NCBI RefSeq assembly: GCF_900102785.1 | Contig: NZ_FNGC01000019.1 | Location: forward strand, 1-64,000 | Direction of reading: 5' to 3' | Length of the DNA stretch: 64,000 bases | Origin: Arthrobacter sp. ok362 | GTDB taxonomy: Bacteria > Actinomycetota > Actinomycetes > Actinomycetales > Micrococcaceae | In this document: positions 7,833-17,098 of the stretch, in pieces | Layout: each line of letters starts with the position of its first letter | Position numbering within the stretch: the first letter of the stretch is position 1 | Program-made: the position numbers and the translations under genes | The notes under the pieces: model-generated | Told to the model about the DNA's origin: nothing | The model's database searches: none | The model's input: only the letters and a program-made list of their open reading frames with translations

Positions 7833-10661
7833 CTAGCCGCTGGCAAACTTGTAAGACTTCATCCCAAAAGCGTAGCTAAGGGGTATTCCCACCGAGTTGG
7901 GCGCGACATCGGTATATTTGACCGCGCCCGATGCATCGATCCCCGCAATGCCGTTGTGGTCTGTTTTGTGCCCGACTATGGGCGAGAATGCAGTCATATA
8001 CGAGAATCCACCCGCGCTCAAACGTACGGGCGCCGTCGAAATTTTTCCGCCCGCACCTCTGGAGTAACGGTATAGGGAACCGTTTTCGTTCACGATTAAG
8101 GCGGATGCCAGGGTCCTTGATGGTACAAGCATCACCATTTGCTTGTTTCTCCAGCCTGAGCCGATTGACACCGGTTTCCCGACTGCCCCCGACGCCAATA
8201 CTGGCCACGCAAGCAGTTGCCCGCTGCTGTTGTCCGCGGAGACAACGGTCAGTTCCGCCCCCCAGATACCGACTGCCAGTTGTCGGTTGTGCCAGCCGCT
8301 CGCCGCTAGCCGTGTCGGGACGGCGAAGCCGCCTTCGCGCAGTCCTCGGTGCAGATGAAGGGTCCCGTCATCGTTACTAGTTAGCACGTCAAGAACCCCG
8401 TCTCCGTTCCAGTCCACCGCATGGCATGAGCGGACAAGAGAACCGAAGCCTGATGCAGCGCGGATAGGCTTTGCATATTTTCCGCTTCCAACTGACCGTG
8501 CAACGTATAGCCAGCCATCGGCCCCGACAGTGACGAGGTCGGCGGCAGTGTGGATGGTTGGCTTCTGGACTGCATCGATCTCGACGATGTTTGTGCCGTC
8601 CTCCACGAAATACAGCCTGCCCCTGCTTGTAGCCACCATGTCCGAATAGGTGCCCCGCAGTATCTCCTTCCGGGTCCGCGACTCCATGTCGAGAACGGTT
8701 GCCGTCCCTCCGCTGAAGTGCACGATGGAATTGCATTGAGGAAGATAAGTGATCTCACTCGTCTTGTAGCCAGGAGCAGGACTCCTGTTCAGGAGCTTGT
8801 AAGTGAAGACAAGGCTTCCAGTAGCCTTGTTAAGCCTGATGACACCGTTATTTGTGCTCACGTACAAGATGCCGCGAACCACGAGCGGGCTGTTTAGCTC
8901 AACTTCCCCCGGCAGTGGCTTCTTCCAAACGAGGCGATTCTGCCGGACATTCCAGGCAAAAACGTGCGCTGGCTTGGTGTCGTCCACCGAACCGTAGCCA
9001 CCCTTGATCCCGGTAGTCCCATAGACGATGTCACCTTCCCCTACAAGGCCCAGGACCGACTGACCCGGGATGGGGCCGCTGATCACAGTGATATCGGAAT
9101 TATTCAGGGGATTGATTATTGCCATGGCGCCGGTGTTATACCCGTACTCTGCGACGGTGCCCGCGACCACTTTGCCGGCGGCTTGGGTCCAGGCAAACGG
9201 ACGGGACTGCAAATGTACATCGCGTAGTTCTATGAGCCTTATGACGCTCCTAGTTCGCGGATTGAACCTGAAGAGACGCCCTCGAGTGTACGACCCCACG
9301 TAAATAGTTGAGTCGTCGTAGTGGTACATCCCCTCGATTTGGGCAATTCCGGTATCGGTAGCAGAACGCCAGGTTGCCCGCGACACCAGGTCCACCGATG
9401 CGATCCCGTCACCCATGTATGCGCCCAGATACATGGTGGTCCCGGATGCGGAAGCTGCGAGCGCCTGCACTCTAAGCGGCGTGTCGGCCAGGCCAAAGTG
9501 GACGGTCTGGACAATTCTTTTCCCTGTAACTGAGACCTTCACGTAGTCGTGTTGCTGCCCCACCCCGCACAGAACGTTTAATATTGTGTCTCCGCTCGAC
9601 ATTTCGATGCTCATGGCACGGGGAGCACCTGGAACGACGCACACGGCCTCGGCCGCCATGCTTCTGGCGTCGATTCGGATCAATTCGAAGACGCCGGCCG
9701 TGTTCCGGATGGCATAGATGTCGCCGCCGGCGGGCAACGCCGCGGAGAGGCGCATCGCGGGCGACCAAGTCCACGGCAGTGTTTTCCAAGTCGCGGTTTC
9801 TAAGTCGTACACTCGGAATAATTCTTTGCTGCCTGCACCTTCGTAGTGCACGAAGAGAACGCCCGGATGGGCCGCAATGTGAAATACAAAGCCTTTCGCG
9901 GCAGCACCCGGGATCGCGATTTCACGCAATTTCATTGGGCTGTCCGTGTGCCACGTCACGATTCGAGGATTCAGCACGCCGGTCCCCGCATAGACGTTGT
10001 CCCTGGTATCGATGGCCAGGCATCGAACATACTGTACCCCCGCATGCACGCGAGGCGTATGGATCGTCTGTCGCGTGGACGGGTCGAACCGGGTTGCGCT
10101 CCCAAGCGGATAGTTTCCGCTCCAGATCCTGCCCTTCGAATCGACCGCCGGAGCAAAGGCAACACTGGTGGTACCTGGTGCGCCGCCGTAAGCGTCGGAT
10201 ACCAGTCCCGCCAGGCTCACACGTTTAGCCATTGCCGAGGGGCCAAAGGCGAACAATGCCCCTGTCGACGGCTCATACACAACCCGGACAGCACCCCCTC
10301 CTGCTCCCGGGAAGGGGGTTGAGGAGAGCTCAAGTTTCCCGGTGGACGCATCGATGACTTGAACTTGTCCCGCCAGTCCACGGCAGGCGGCCACGAGCTT
10401 GAGGGCGCCGGCTCTGTTCCGGAAGAAGAGTGCGGTGGGATTCGGTCCGCTCCTAAAAACATTTGCATAACGGCGCAGGACCGCTGAAGGCTCAGTGCCG
10501 ACTATAGACAGCGGAACTTCCGTGCCATTGATCGCGTCCAGCGAGTTGGCCGGAACGCTTGCGGTGGTTGTGTTGTTTCCGACCGATAGTGCCGCGCCCG
10601 CCCCGACGGCCGCGGCCAGGGATAGAAAGCTGCGGCGCCCTACTACGCTGGGTGGATACAT
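7833..10661 (-). CDS. Tat-exported beta-propeller / FG-GAP protein, paralogue 2
   Basis: The product is 942 aa from the ATG at 10661, preceded by GAGGACGG; a GTG one codon earlier is possible. It has a twin-arginine signal (GRRSFLSLAAAVGAG). It has the same architecture as the protein at 4612-7452: mature start at NSLDAINGTEVPLS, repeated propeller blades, then an FG-GAP/VCBS-type DWNGDGVLDVL motif and a conserved end, KSYKFASG. Block similarity runs the whole length, so the two arose by tandem duplication. Being upstream, this copy would be transcribed first, but the 380-bp gap suggests separate promoters. A 10-bp inverted repeat sits just before the gene (10679-10709). Function unknown. Confidence 0.85.
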   Translation of the reverse strand: MYPPSVVGRRSFLSLAAAVGAGAALSVGNNTTTASVPANSLDAINGTEVPLSIVGTEPSAVLRRYANVFRSGPNPTALFFRNRAGALKLVAACRGLAGQVQVIDASTGKLELSSTPFPGAGGGAVRVVYEPSTGALFAFGPSAMAKRVSLAGLVSDAYGGAPGTTSVAFAPAVDSKGRIWSGNYPLGSATRFDPSTRQTIHTPRVHAGVQYVRCLAIDTRDNVYAGTGVLNPRIVTWHTDSPMKLREIAIPGAAAKGFVFHIAAHPGVLFVHYEGAGSKELFRVYDLETATWKTLPWTWSPAMRLSAALPAGGDIYAIRNTAGVFELIRIDARSMAAEAVCVVPGAPRAMSIEMSSGDTILNVLCGVGQQHDYVKVSVTGKRIVQTVHFGLADTPLRVQALAASASGTTMYLGAYMGDGIASVDLVSRATWRSATDTGIAQIEGMYHYDDSTIYVGSYTRGRLFRFNPRTRSVIRLIELRDVHLQSRPFAWTQAAGKVVAGTVAEYGYNTGAMAIINPLNNSDITVISGPIPGQSVLGLVGEGDIVYGTTGIKGGYGSVDDTKPAHVFAWNVRQNRLVWKKPLPGEVELNSPLVVRGILYVSTNNGVIRLNKATGSLVFTYKLLNRSPAPGYKTSEITYLPQCNSIVHFSGGTATVLDMESRTRKEILRGTYSDMVATSRGRLYFVEDGTNIVEIDAVQKPTIHTAADLVTVGADGWLYVARSVGSGKYAKPIRAASGFGSLVRSCHAVDWNGDGVLDVLTSNDDGTLHLHRGLREGGFAVPTRLAASGWHNRQLAVGIWGAELTVVSADNSSGQLLAWPVLASGAVGKPVSIGSGWRNKQMVMLVPSRTLASALIVNENGSLYRYSRGAGGKISTAPVRLSAGGFSYMTAFSPIVGHKTDHNGIAGIDASGAVKYTDVAPNSVGIPLSYAFGMKSYKFASG

Positions 10662-10678
10662 CACGGATAGTCCGTCCT

Positions 10679-10709
10679 CGTTAAGGAACTACCGGTTGTT
10701 TCCTTAACG
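10679..10709. promoter_or_regulatory. Perfect 10-bp inverted repeat before propeller paralogue 2
   Basis: CGTTAAGGAA, an 11-nt spacer, then TTCCTTAACG, ending about 18 bp before the start codon. The arms are AT-rich and lie at operator or 5'-UTR position. The other propeller gene has no matching repeat in its upstream region. A regulator-binding site or an mRNA hairpin are both possible. Confidence 0.5.
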
Positions 10710-11424
10710 AAGCTAACGCGAGGGGCTTGGGAAATCCTTTAGACGTTCTCTTCCCGCTTCCGCCTCGCTTACATCACATGACAGCAAGCAATGCGAAAAC
10801 CCATCGAGGGTAGCGACGGTTCCGCTTCGGAAGAGTCCGCGCCGGCACCTCGACGTGCGAGGTCGGCTTCCGGCCCGAAAATGAACGACGCCGTCCGGGT
10901 CACCCCGAACTCCGCCACGGCGGCGACAACGAAGTGAGCAGCTCTGGGGCGCCTCCCCGGCCCCGATCCGAAGCAGTCATGAACGGCGCCAGGGCGCGCC
11001 CAGGACAATCCTGAAGGGGCACCCCGCCGGCGATAATGACGGTCTGCGGTGGCCAGCCCCCCGACCAGCGTCACATCTGGGACATAAGACGAACAGCCAG
11101 CGCGGTATGCCGAATCCACCGATGCAAGTCAGCGGCACCAGCCCTACACAATGTTGAACGGCGTCGACACTCCGTCTGACTCCCGCAGTGGACGAGATGG
11201 CCGCCAGCTGGTCGTGGCCCTAGTGGACGGCGCCACAGATATCGGCCTGAAAGCGTCAGGTGCCCGATCCGGTGTCGCATCCGCAGTCCCAAACAGCAAT
11301 ATCCGTGTGGTCCCAATGCGTGGCAGCCGGCTGGACGAGACCCTCCACCACGAGCGGGACACTGGCCCGACGGCCGGTACTAAGCTGCTGCGGTCATTTC
11401 GGGCAGCGGAATTAGTGGATTCTT
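10710..11424. other. About 700 bp without a recognisable gene
   Basis: Open frames exist on both strands, but none has family motifs, a good ribosome-binding site or a convincing composition. The flanking 11.4-13.1 kb stretch is made of transposon remnants, so this is probably also degraded mobile or accessory DNA. Confidence 0.5.
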
Positions 11425-11634
11425 CTACGCTGCCAAGGCTGGCCGTTGATAACAATAGTGGATTTCGTTGGGCCGACGGTAACCGAGCGCGGAGTGACGG
11501 CGCCGGTTGTTCTAAAGCCCCTCGATGTAGCGAATGACGTCGCTCCGGGCTTGTGATTTAGTCGCGTAAACGGTCCAATACACACGCTCGTTTTTCAGGG
11601 CTGAGAAGAACGATTCGGCAACGATCTTGTACCA
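11425..11634 (-). pseudogene. IS3-family transposase, C-terminal remnant
   Basis: Reading the minus strand from 11634 gives the C-terminal end of an IS3/IS150-type DDE integrase: AESFFSALKNERVY..., SQARSDVIRYIEGL, an in-frame TAG at the 41st codon, then NNRRRHSALGYRRPNE and a stop ending at 11425. Only about 70 codons survive, with the internal stop, and no upstream catalytic core remains. It is a dead fragment beside the Tn554-like remnant. Confidence 0.85.
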
Positions 11635-11684
11635 GCATTATCCGGCTAATAGCCCGGAATGCCGGGGATTGGCCGGTTAAGGAT

Positions 11685-11984
11685 CTAGCTGCTTCGGCTG
11701 GTCAGTTTCTGGAGTTGTTCTTCGTGGCGCCGCACGCTTGTGGCGAGGATGTCGAGTGCGGTGGGGAGGGTGGCGATCTCTTCGGTGAGGCCGTTGAGGG
11801 TGCCGCTGGCGGCTGCGCGGTGGCGGTTCTCCTCGATGGTGGCTCGGATCATGGGGTCCCGGTAGAGGGTGGTGCGGCCCAGGCCTGTGTGGGCGGCAAC
11901 GGCGGCGAAAGTCACTGCCTGTCCTTTCCGGAGGAGCTCGGTGCAGGCGCGCTCGACGCGGTTGGGGGTGCTCGTGTTCGTCAT
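11685..11984 (-). CDS. DUF6262 / TnpC-like transposon accessory protein
   Basis: 99 aa. The sequence (TPNRVERACTELLRKGQAV, FAAVAAHTGLGRTTLYRDP) looks like the small helix-turn-helix protein encoded as the last gene of Tn554-type tnpABC modules. The C-terminal half is a coiled-coil-like helix (ALDILATSVRRHEEQLQKL). Its ATG overlaps the stop of the broken recombinase by 4 nt, as in intact modules. The frame is intact, but since the partner recombinase is broken it is probably non-functional as part of a transposon. Confidence 0.7.
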   Translation of the reverse strand: MTNTSTPNRVERACTELLRKGQAVTFAAVAAHTGLGRTTLYRDPMIRATIEENRHRAAASGTLNGLTEEIATLPTALDILATSVRRHEEQLQKLTSRSS

Positions 11985-13130
11985 CCCGCGGTGGCCTCGT
12001 TGATCAGTCTGTTGAGTCGTCTGATGAGCTGTTTGTGTCGTTCGGCTTCGGCGATCCAGCCTCGTTGTTCGGCGTCGCGTGCGAGTGCGTCGGCATCAAC
12101 TCTTTGTGCGGCAAGGATCGGCAGTGAACTGGGCTCAGCGTGGAAGCCGGGGCCGTGCTCACAAATATTTGCATAGGCGCAGGCGCCCTGGGCGGGTGCC
12201 CGTAGGCAGAACCCTCCGGCCATGCGGGACTTCAGCAGCGGTGTCCTTCCAGTCCTTTCCGCCGGTGATGTCTCTCAGCGGCAGGCTGGTCCTGCCGGTC
12301 GCGGGTGTGAGTGCCTGTTGTTTGGCCAGATCAAGGGCCCGTTCGTACTCTGTGCGCACGGTATCGTCGAAAAGCCGTCCGTAGCGCAGGCTCATCTCTG
12401 CGGACATGTGACCGGGCAGCGCCATCAAGGCCTGCAGCGAGACACCGGCGTTGACCAAGGCGGTGGCGTAGGTATGCCGTAGCTGGTGCGGGGTGATGTG
12501 TTCGAGCCTGGCGAGACCGGCGGCGCGGTCGAGTTCGACGCGGACGGTTTGTTGCCCGAGCCGCCGTCCGTGGTCAGTGAACAGGAACTGGGCCGGGCGT
12601 CGGTAACGCGGGTGTGGCAGCGGCCGTCCGTGCGATCTGGTGTGGGTTATGTGGTCGATCAGCTCCAGGATCTCTGCATCGAGGGGGACCATCCGCTCGG
12701 TGTCCAGTTTGCCGAGGGGGACCTTCAGCCAACTGCCGTGGCCGGAGACTTCGTGGACGCAGTCCAGTTCAAGGTCGAGCAGTTCTCCGATACGCAGCCC
12801 GCAGGAACGTTGCAGGCGCAGGGCGGCCGCGGCCAATTCGTTTCCCGGGGAATCGGTCAGGGCCTGGGTGAGGCGCCGGTCGACGTCAACGGGCAGGTAA
12901 CGAGGCAGCGTTTGCGGGAGCCTGGGGATGTCCTCGCGGAAGAGAAGCTTGCGCCGTGGCGCTTAGGGCCAGTCCCACTCGGTGATGTCGGTCAGGAACC
13001 CCATCAGCGCGAGCACCCGCCGGGACCGGTCGGCCACGGTGATGCTCTCACCGTTTTTGGTGTTGACGGCATCGACCATGCTGCTCAGATAAGGCTCGAT
13101 TTCCTTGCGTCGATCGAGGGCAGCGACGGA
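11981..13130 (-). pseudogene. Tn554-type tyrosine recombinase, broken by a stop and a frameshift
   Basis: The minus strand carries a site-specific integrase of the TnpA/TnpB type in pieces. The first (about 13130-12966) ends at an in-frame TAA at 12963-12965 after LMGFLTDITEWDWP. The second (12962 to about 12240) has the recombinase core: LQRSCGLRIGELLDLELD with the first catalytic Arg, then HITPHQLRHTYATALVNAG (HxxR) and the late LPGHMSAEMSLRYGRL. A frameshift near 12238-12243 moves the C-terminal SRMAGGFCLRAPAQGAC...NICEHGP to another frame, which ends at 11981. Upstream sequence is missing. Two lesions in one gene show that it is inactive. Confidence 0.85.
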
Positions 13131-13225
13131 GTCCAAACTGATCCAAATAAATGGTTGGGCCCTACAAGTTGTAAGTGTTCGGTGGCCAGTTCAAACAGGT
13201 TTCTTATCAGACCTTTGCGAATACT

Positions 13226-13254
13226 CCGGTGGAGGTATCTGGTTCCTCCACCGG
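13226..13254 (-). terminator. Hairpin after the 554-aa gene
   Basis: A perfect 10-bp stem CCGGTGGAGG/CCTCCACCGG with a 9-nt loop, 12 bp beyond the stop of the gene at 13266. The following minus-strand sequence (AGTATTCG) is not a clear U-tract, so termination strength is uncertain. Confidence 0.5.
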
Positions 13255-13265
13255 ATAGCCGGACG

Positions 13266-14930
13266 TCAGGACAGGCCGAGTTCTTCCCATGGCCCAGGAG
13301 CAGGTTCACGAGCCAACTCCGCCTTGCCGCCCATGTGCATCAAGGGCCCCCTCAGCATGCGCACGGTGCGGAGGTTGCGGACCTTCGCCGCGTTCGGGTG
13401 CAGGACGATGTCAACGCCCTTCCGTAGGGCCACTTGGTCAACGCCCCAGTTGAGGTACCACTCGGTCTGTTTAGGGAACGTCAAGACTGTGCGTATGTAG
13501 GAAGCCACGTAGCCCAGGAACCGTCGGCCGAGGTCGCTGTTCGAGAAGTACATGGTTCCGGCTGCAACGTCCCACGGTCGTGTGCCGGGACCGTAGTGTT
13601 CAGTGATCCATTCATCGGTTGAGCCGGAAATATAGCCGGCGTCAGCTTCCCCGATGGCTTCGAGTGTGTCCGCCCATGGCTGGTTGACAACCATATCCAC
13701 GTCACTGATAACGAGCGGCTTGTTGTAGTGCCGCATTATTGCCGGGGCGACGAGGAACCGCAGCGTCGTGTAGTAGGGAACGCTAGTGAGCGATTCATCG
13801 CGGTATTCGAAGCTGAATCGGACCATCACGTCCTCCCGGTTTGCCCAGCCTTCCAGAATCGTGAGCGTGTCGCCCGAGGGGTTACAGACGTGGACGTGCA
13901 CGATGACATGCGCCGGCCCTGACCGAAGCGACGAGTAGATGCACATATTGCCGTACTTCTTGAAATAAGAATCGTCACACCCGAGAAGGTGCACCAGGGA
14001 AGCGCGATCGAGAGATGGGTCTAGGTCCGGCAGCGTGATGCTTTTTGGGCTGTCGTGCAGGCCCTCAATCGCTTTGCTGAAGGCGTGCGACCTCCATGTG
14101 AAGACTCCGTTGTTGTAGTGGATGTTGCGCTGGCCATGTCTTTGCAGCAGCCGCGCAGCCTGGAGGTAGAAGCCGTCAGCCTCCGCGATCTCTTGCCGCC
14201 CGAAGTGGTTGTGGCCCAGATTGGTGTTCGACCAGCTCCGCTCGCCATTCAGCGCAATATCAGCAAGGCAAACGGACCGGCTGGATTGGTTGTGCTCCAG
14301 AGCATCCCCGAGGAGATCAAAGCGCTTGCTATAGGCCGAGTCCTGTTCAGTGTGTGTGGCGGGGACCTTGGCTGTGAGGAGCGGGATGGAAAGGCTCTTC
14401 ATTACGCTCTTTCGGAATGCCTCGCCGACCTGAGAGGCTCGCAGGTCATCAATGGAACCGAGCTTCGACGGGTTCCGCTTCATCCACACGAGGGCCGAGA
14501 GGGCCAGAATGCGCAATTGGCTGGCGCGCGTGAGCGCATCGACAGCGGAGGCATCCAGCTCTGAAGCTACCACGGCGGATAGTTCAACATGTTCCGGTCG
14601 CCACTCTTGAACACGGACCTCTCGACGCCGCACGAGCGTGGAGCCGCTGAAGCCAGCCGTGACTTCGTCGACGTAATCGCCGTCGACGTCGAGGACGGCC
14701 CCGTAGAAGAGCCCGCTTTCAAGGAACACAACATCCGAGTGCAGCAGGCCATCAAGACCTGGGGTCACCGGGTGGACACCGCTTTGCGTTTTACTGAGAA
14801 CGCGCCCGTCCTTCTTGAACTGGACAGTGAGGCTAGAGGGGTCTGCGATCCGCGGCGTAGCACCGAAGTAATACAAGCAACGCAGGTGTGGGACGTAGAG
14901 CGCGTCGTGTATCCGAATTGGCGGTGTCAT
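13266..14930 (-). CDS. Putative GT-A-fold glycosyltransferase-like protein
   Basis: The product is 554 aa, starting at an ATG with a strong GGAGG seven bases upstream. No signal peptide or membrane helix is seen. Near residues 410-420 the sequence KPLVISDVDMVVNQPW resembles the DxD metal/nucleotide-sugar motif of GT-A transferases, followed by DAGYISGSTDEW and DVAAGTMYFSNSDLG and later NWGVDQVAL, an arrangement typical of GT8-like or nucleotide-diphosphosugar transferases. The first 150 residues look like a separate beta-rich domain, and 230-320 contain TPR-like text (RQEIAEADGFYLQAARLLQRHG). It lies in the polysaccharide island, consistent with a glycosyl transfer role, but the family call is tentative. 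Confidence 0.5.
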   Translation of the reverse strand: MTPPIRIHDALYVPHLRCLYYFGATPRIADPSSLTVQFKKDGRVLSKTQSGVHPVTPGLDGLLHSDVVFLESGLFYGAVLDVDGDYVDEVTAGFSGSTLVRRREVRVQEWRPEHVELSAVVASELDASAVDALTRASQLRILALSALVWMKRNPSKLGSIDDLRASQVGEAFRKSVMKSLSIPLLTAKVPATHTEQDSAYSKRFDLLGDALEHNQSSRSVCLADIALNGERSWSNTNLGHNHFGRQEIAEADGFYLQAARLLQRHGQRNIHYNNGVFTWRSHAFSKAIEGLHDSPKSITLPDLDPSLDRASLVHLLGCDDSYFKKYGNMCIYSSLRSGPAHVIVHVHVCNPSGDTLTILEGWANREDVMVRFSFEYRDESLTSVPYYTTLRFLVAPAIMRHYNKPLVISDVDMVVNQPWADTLEAIGEADAGYISGSTDEWITEHYGPGTRPWDVAAGTMYFSNSDLGRRFLGYVASYIRTVLTFPKQTEWYLNWGVDQVALRKGVDIVLHPNAAKVRNLRTVRMLRGPLMHMGGKAELAREPAPGPWEELGLS

Positions 14931-15040
14931 CGAGGGGCCTCCATGGGCGCACGTAGGGACACTTCACGCGTCCGGAAAGCAGCTTTGTGTATCAGCTTAG
15001 TTCAGGCGGATACCTGACGATCACGACGAAGTAGCCCTGC

Positions 15041-15072
15041 CGCCCCCATCTTCCCTCGGGAGGGTGGGGGCG
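15041..15072. terminator. GC-rich hairpin, possible terminator
   Basis: CGCCCCCATC and GGGTGGGGGCG pair around a short loop, followed on the plus strand by GTTTCGTG. It lies upstream of the 554-aa gene and no plus-strand gene clearly ends here, so its role is unclear. Confidence 0.35.
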
Positions 15073-15324
15073 TTTCGTGTCCAGCTAGAGTTCTTTTGGC
15101 TCGGAGGGGTCTGGGCCACCGATCTATCGAGGCCGGTGCGGCATCCGGAACAGACTCCGACGAACAGGTGGGGACAGTCCAACCGGACGAAGCCCTCCCC
15201 AAAGGGCCACGTAATTCTCATGGCCTATGTATAGCATTCAAATGCGAACAGTGCGTGGCCGGCTGCTGGCCCTGAGCCGTCGAGTCATTCCGGGGCCCTT
15301 CCGGCGTCCAGATACGAAGTGGCC

Positions 15325-15685
15325 ATGGCATCGTTCGCTCTCGACGGGTCCACTTATGAGTACCTACGACCGGATCCCGGGCACCCAGCGGACGAGACTC
15401 GATCATGGGAGTACGGGAATTACCCGAAGGTCATGGCGAGCGTGCCGTTGGCCGGCGGCGCCACGGGGGACGTCTACGCGGTCGCCGAACGCTGGAACCA
15501 CTCCTATGTGTTCGTGGCCTGGGGCGATGACGGCGACCACAAGCACTTGGTATGATCCCCGCCGGCAACGTCGGCCGCGTCACCGATTGCAAACGGGACA
15601 TCGAAGAATACCGCCGCTGCCCGCGAAGCTGCGCGCGATCCGCAGAGGCAGCCGGCTCCCCGGATCCTTCCTGCCTAGTCTTAGT
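15325..15685 (+). pseudogene. Small ORF apparently broken by frameshifts
   Basis: From ATG 15325 the frame reads ASFALDGSTYEYLRPDPG... and VYAVAERWNHSYVFVAWGDD, then stops at 15553-15555 after DHKHLV. Directly after, a second frame reads IPAGNVGRVTDCKRDIEEYRRCP, and a third reads AKLRAIRRGSRLPG. The three pieces have consistent, protein-like composition and join end to end. This suggests one protein of about 120 aa split by two frameshifts. I do not recognise a family. No good ribosome-binding site is present. Confidence 0.4.
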
Positions 15686-15691
15686 CGGGAG

Positions 15692-16939
15692 TCAGCGAAT
15701 GCCGGGGTAGCGGATATTTCCCTGAACGAGTGCGTTGGTTGACGACCGGATCAGGACTCCTGCACCGCCGCCATAGATTCGGTTGTTCCGAACCTTCGGG
15801 GACGTAGCCCACATCACGTGGATGTTGACCGCGGTTTTCGCGTCCTTCTGCCGCAAGATGTTGTCGCGTATGTCGATGCCGCGAAGGCGTGTCGCGGAGA
15901 CGCCGCTCACGGTGATGCCGGTGCCGATCAGGTTGGGGTTTATTTTGTTGCCGATGACGTTTGCGTATTCGGACCGGATGATGTCGATTGCCGGGCCGGG
16001 GTTTGCCGGGGGCCTCGCCAGATCGAAGTTGAGGGTGTTTCGCTCGACGACGACGTTCGATGCCTGAACCTTGATGAAGCGTCGGGAGACGTTACGGATC
16101 TGGTTATCGCTAATTGACACCTTGCCCGATTTGAATGGGTACGTGCCGTCATAGAAGAGCACATGGATTGCATCGCCTTCCTCGCCAGTAATGTTCTCGA
16201 TGCGGTTGCCGGAGATGACTGAATTGGCGGTTGCTGCGGTGCGAGCGTTGAGTCCGATGCCTCGGGAGAACCCGGGGCCGTTACCTCTCGTCTTGTCCCC
16301 GACACTGACGACATTGCGGACAACATTGTTGCGAACAATGATGCCGCCGGTGGTGGTGGCGTCGATTGCGCGAGCAGATTGTGTTGCTGACCGGAAGTTC
16401 TCATATCGGCCGTTCTCGACCGCGGCCGCTGCGCCGGTAACTTTCAGTCCGAAGGCTGCCCTGTTGTTGCCGTCGATGTAGGCGCGGATGTCGGCCTTCT
16501 TACCTGTCACAGTGAGCGCGGTGATGTTCGGCCCGTCAGCAAGGATTTTCGCGTTTGCGGTGTAGAAGTGCCTATCGTTGCCCGCCAGGGTGAGGCCCTT
16601 AACGATGCGGTATGTACCGTTTGCGAGTCGAATGCCGCCTGCATTGAGCCACATCTGGACGGCAATGGTGTCGTCAGTTACCCCGTCGCCCTTAGCGTTG
16701 AAAGGCGCGAGCTTCGGGTTCAGGGCGACGGCGTTTCTTGAGGGCAGGGCCAACTCTCCGATGCTGAGCTTCTGGGCGAACTCAGCGCTCAACGCTGTCC
16801 GAGTCCCGTCGTTCCGGAACTCCGGCGGACCGGGCTCTGTTTTCTCAAGCGGCTGACATCCGGTAAGGAGCAGGCCCAGACACGCGGTCAGGACGACGGC
16901 TGCACCCCTTACCCCTCGCGTCGATGATTTGGCGGCCAC
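15692..16939 (-). CDS. Secreted lipoprotein with right-handed beta-helix (pectate-lyase-like)
   Basis: The product is 415 aa from the GTG at 16939, chosen because GGAG lies at the right distance and a lipoprotein signal follows directly (lipobox LTGC, Cys28). A longer in-frame ATG at 17089 would bury the signal. After a linker, AKGDGVTDDTIAVQMWLNAGG is the entry motif of the pectate lyase 3/phage-tailspike type beta-helix superfamily. Repeated coils follow, with Asn ladders (IIVRNNVVRNV, SVISGNRIENI, VSISDNQIRNV, IDIRDNILRQ). The fold suggests a lyase, hydrolase or epimerase acting on a surface polysaccharide, fitting the lyase and glycosyltransferases nearby. Substrate unknown. Confidence 0.8.
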   Translation of the reverse strand: MAAKSSTRGVRGAAVVLTACLGLLLTGCQPLEKTEPGPPEFRNDGTRTALSAEFAQKLSIGELALPSRNAVALNPKLAPFNAKGDGVTDDTIAVQMWLNAGGIRLANGTYRIVKGLTLAGNDRHFYTANAKILADGPNITALTVTGKKADIRAYIDGNNRAAFGLKVTGAAAAVENGRYENFRSATQSARAIDATTTGGIIVRNNVVRNVVSVGDKTRGNGPGFSRGIGLNARTAATANSVISGNRIENITGEEGDAIHVLFYDGTYPFKSGKVSISDNQIRNVSRRFIKVQASNVVVERNTLNFDLARPPANPGPAIDIIRSEYANVIGNKINPNLIGTGITVSGVSATRLRGIDIRDNILRQKDAKTAVNIHVMWATSPKVRNNRIYGGGAGVLIRSSTNALVQGNIRYPGIR

Positions 16940-17098
16940 GGCGACTCCAATCCGCAAAGAGAATTCACGAATACGCGCCCAGCCCGTCCCATAAGTATCG
17001 TCAGGAATGCACCCGAGGGAAACCCCGGAATTTGGCTTGATTAGTCCGCCAGTGCGACCAGCGGCAAGTGCCTTCTTCAACCATCCCATGTAGGCGGC

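Noticed and set aside
10769..11537. Several 80-130 codon frames on both strands
   Set aside because: No recognisable domain, weak starts and overlapping alternatives in a region of mobile-element remnants, so no gene was called.
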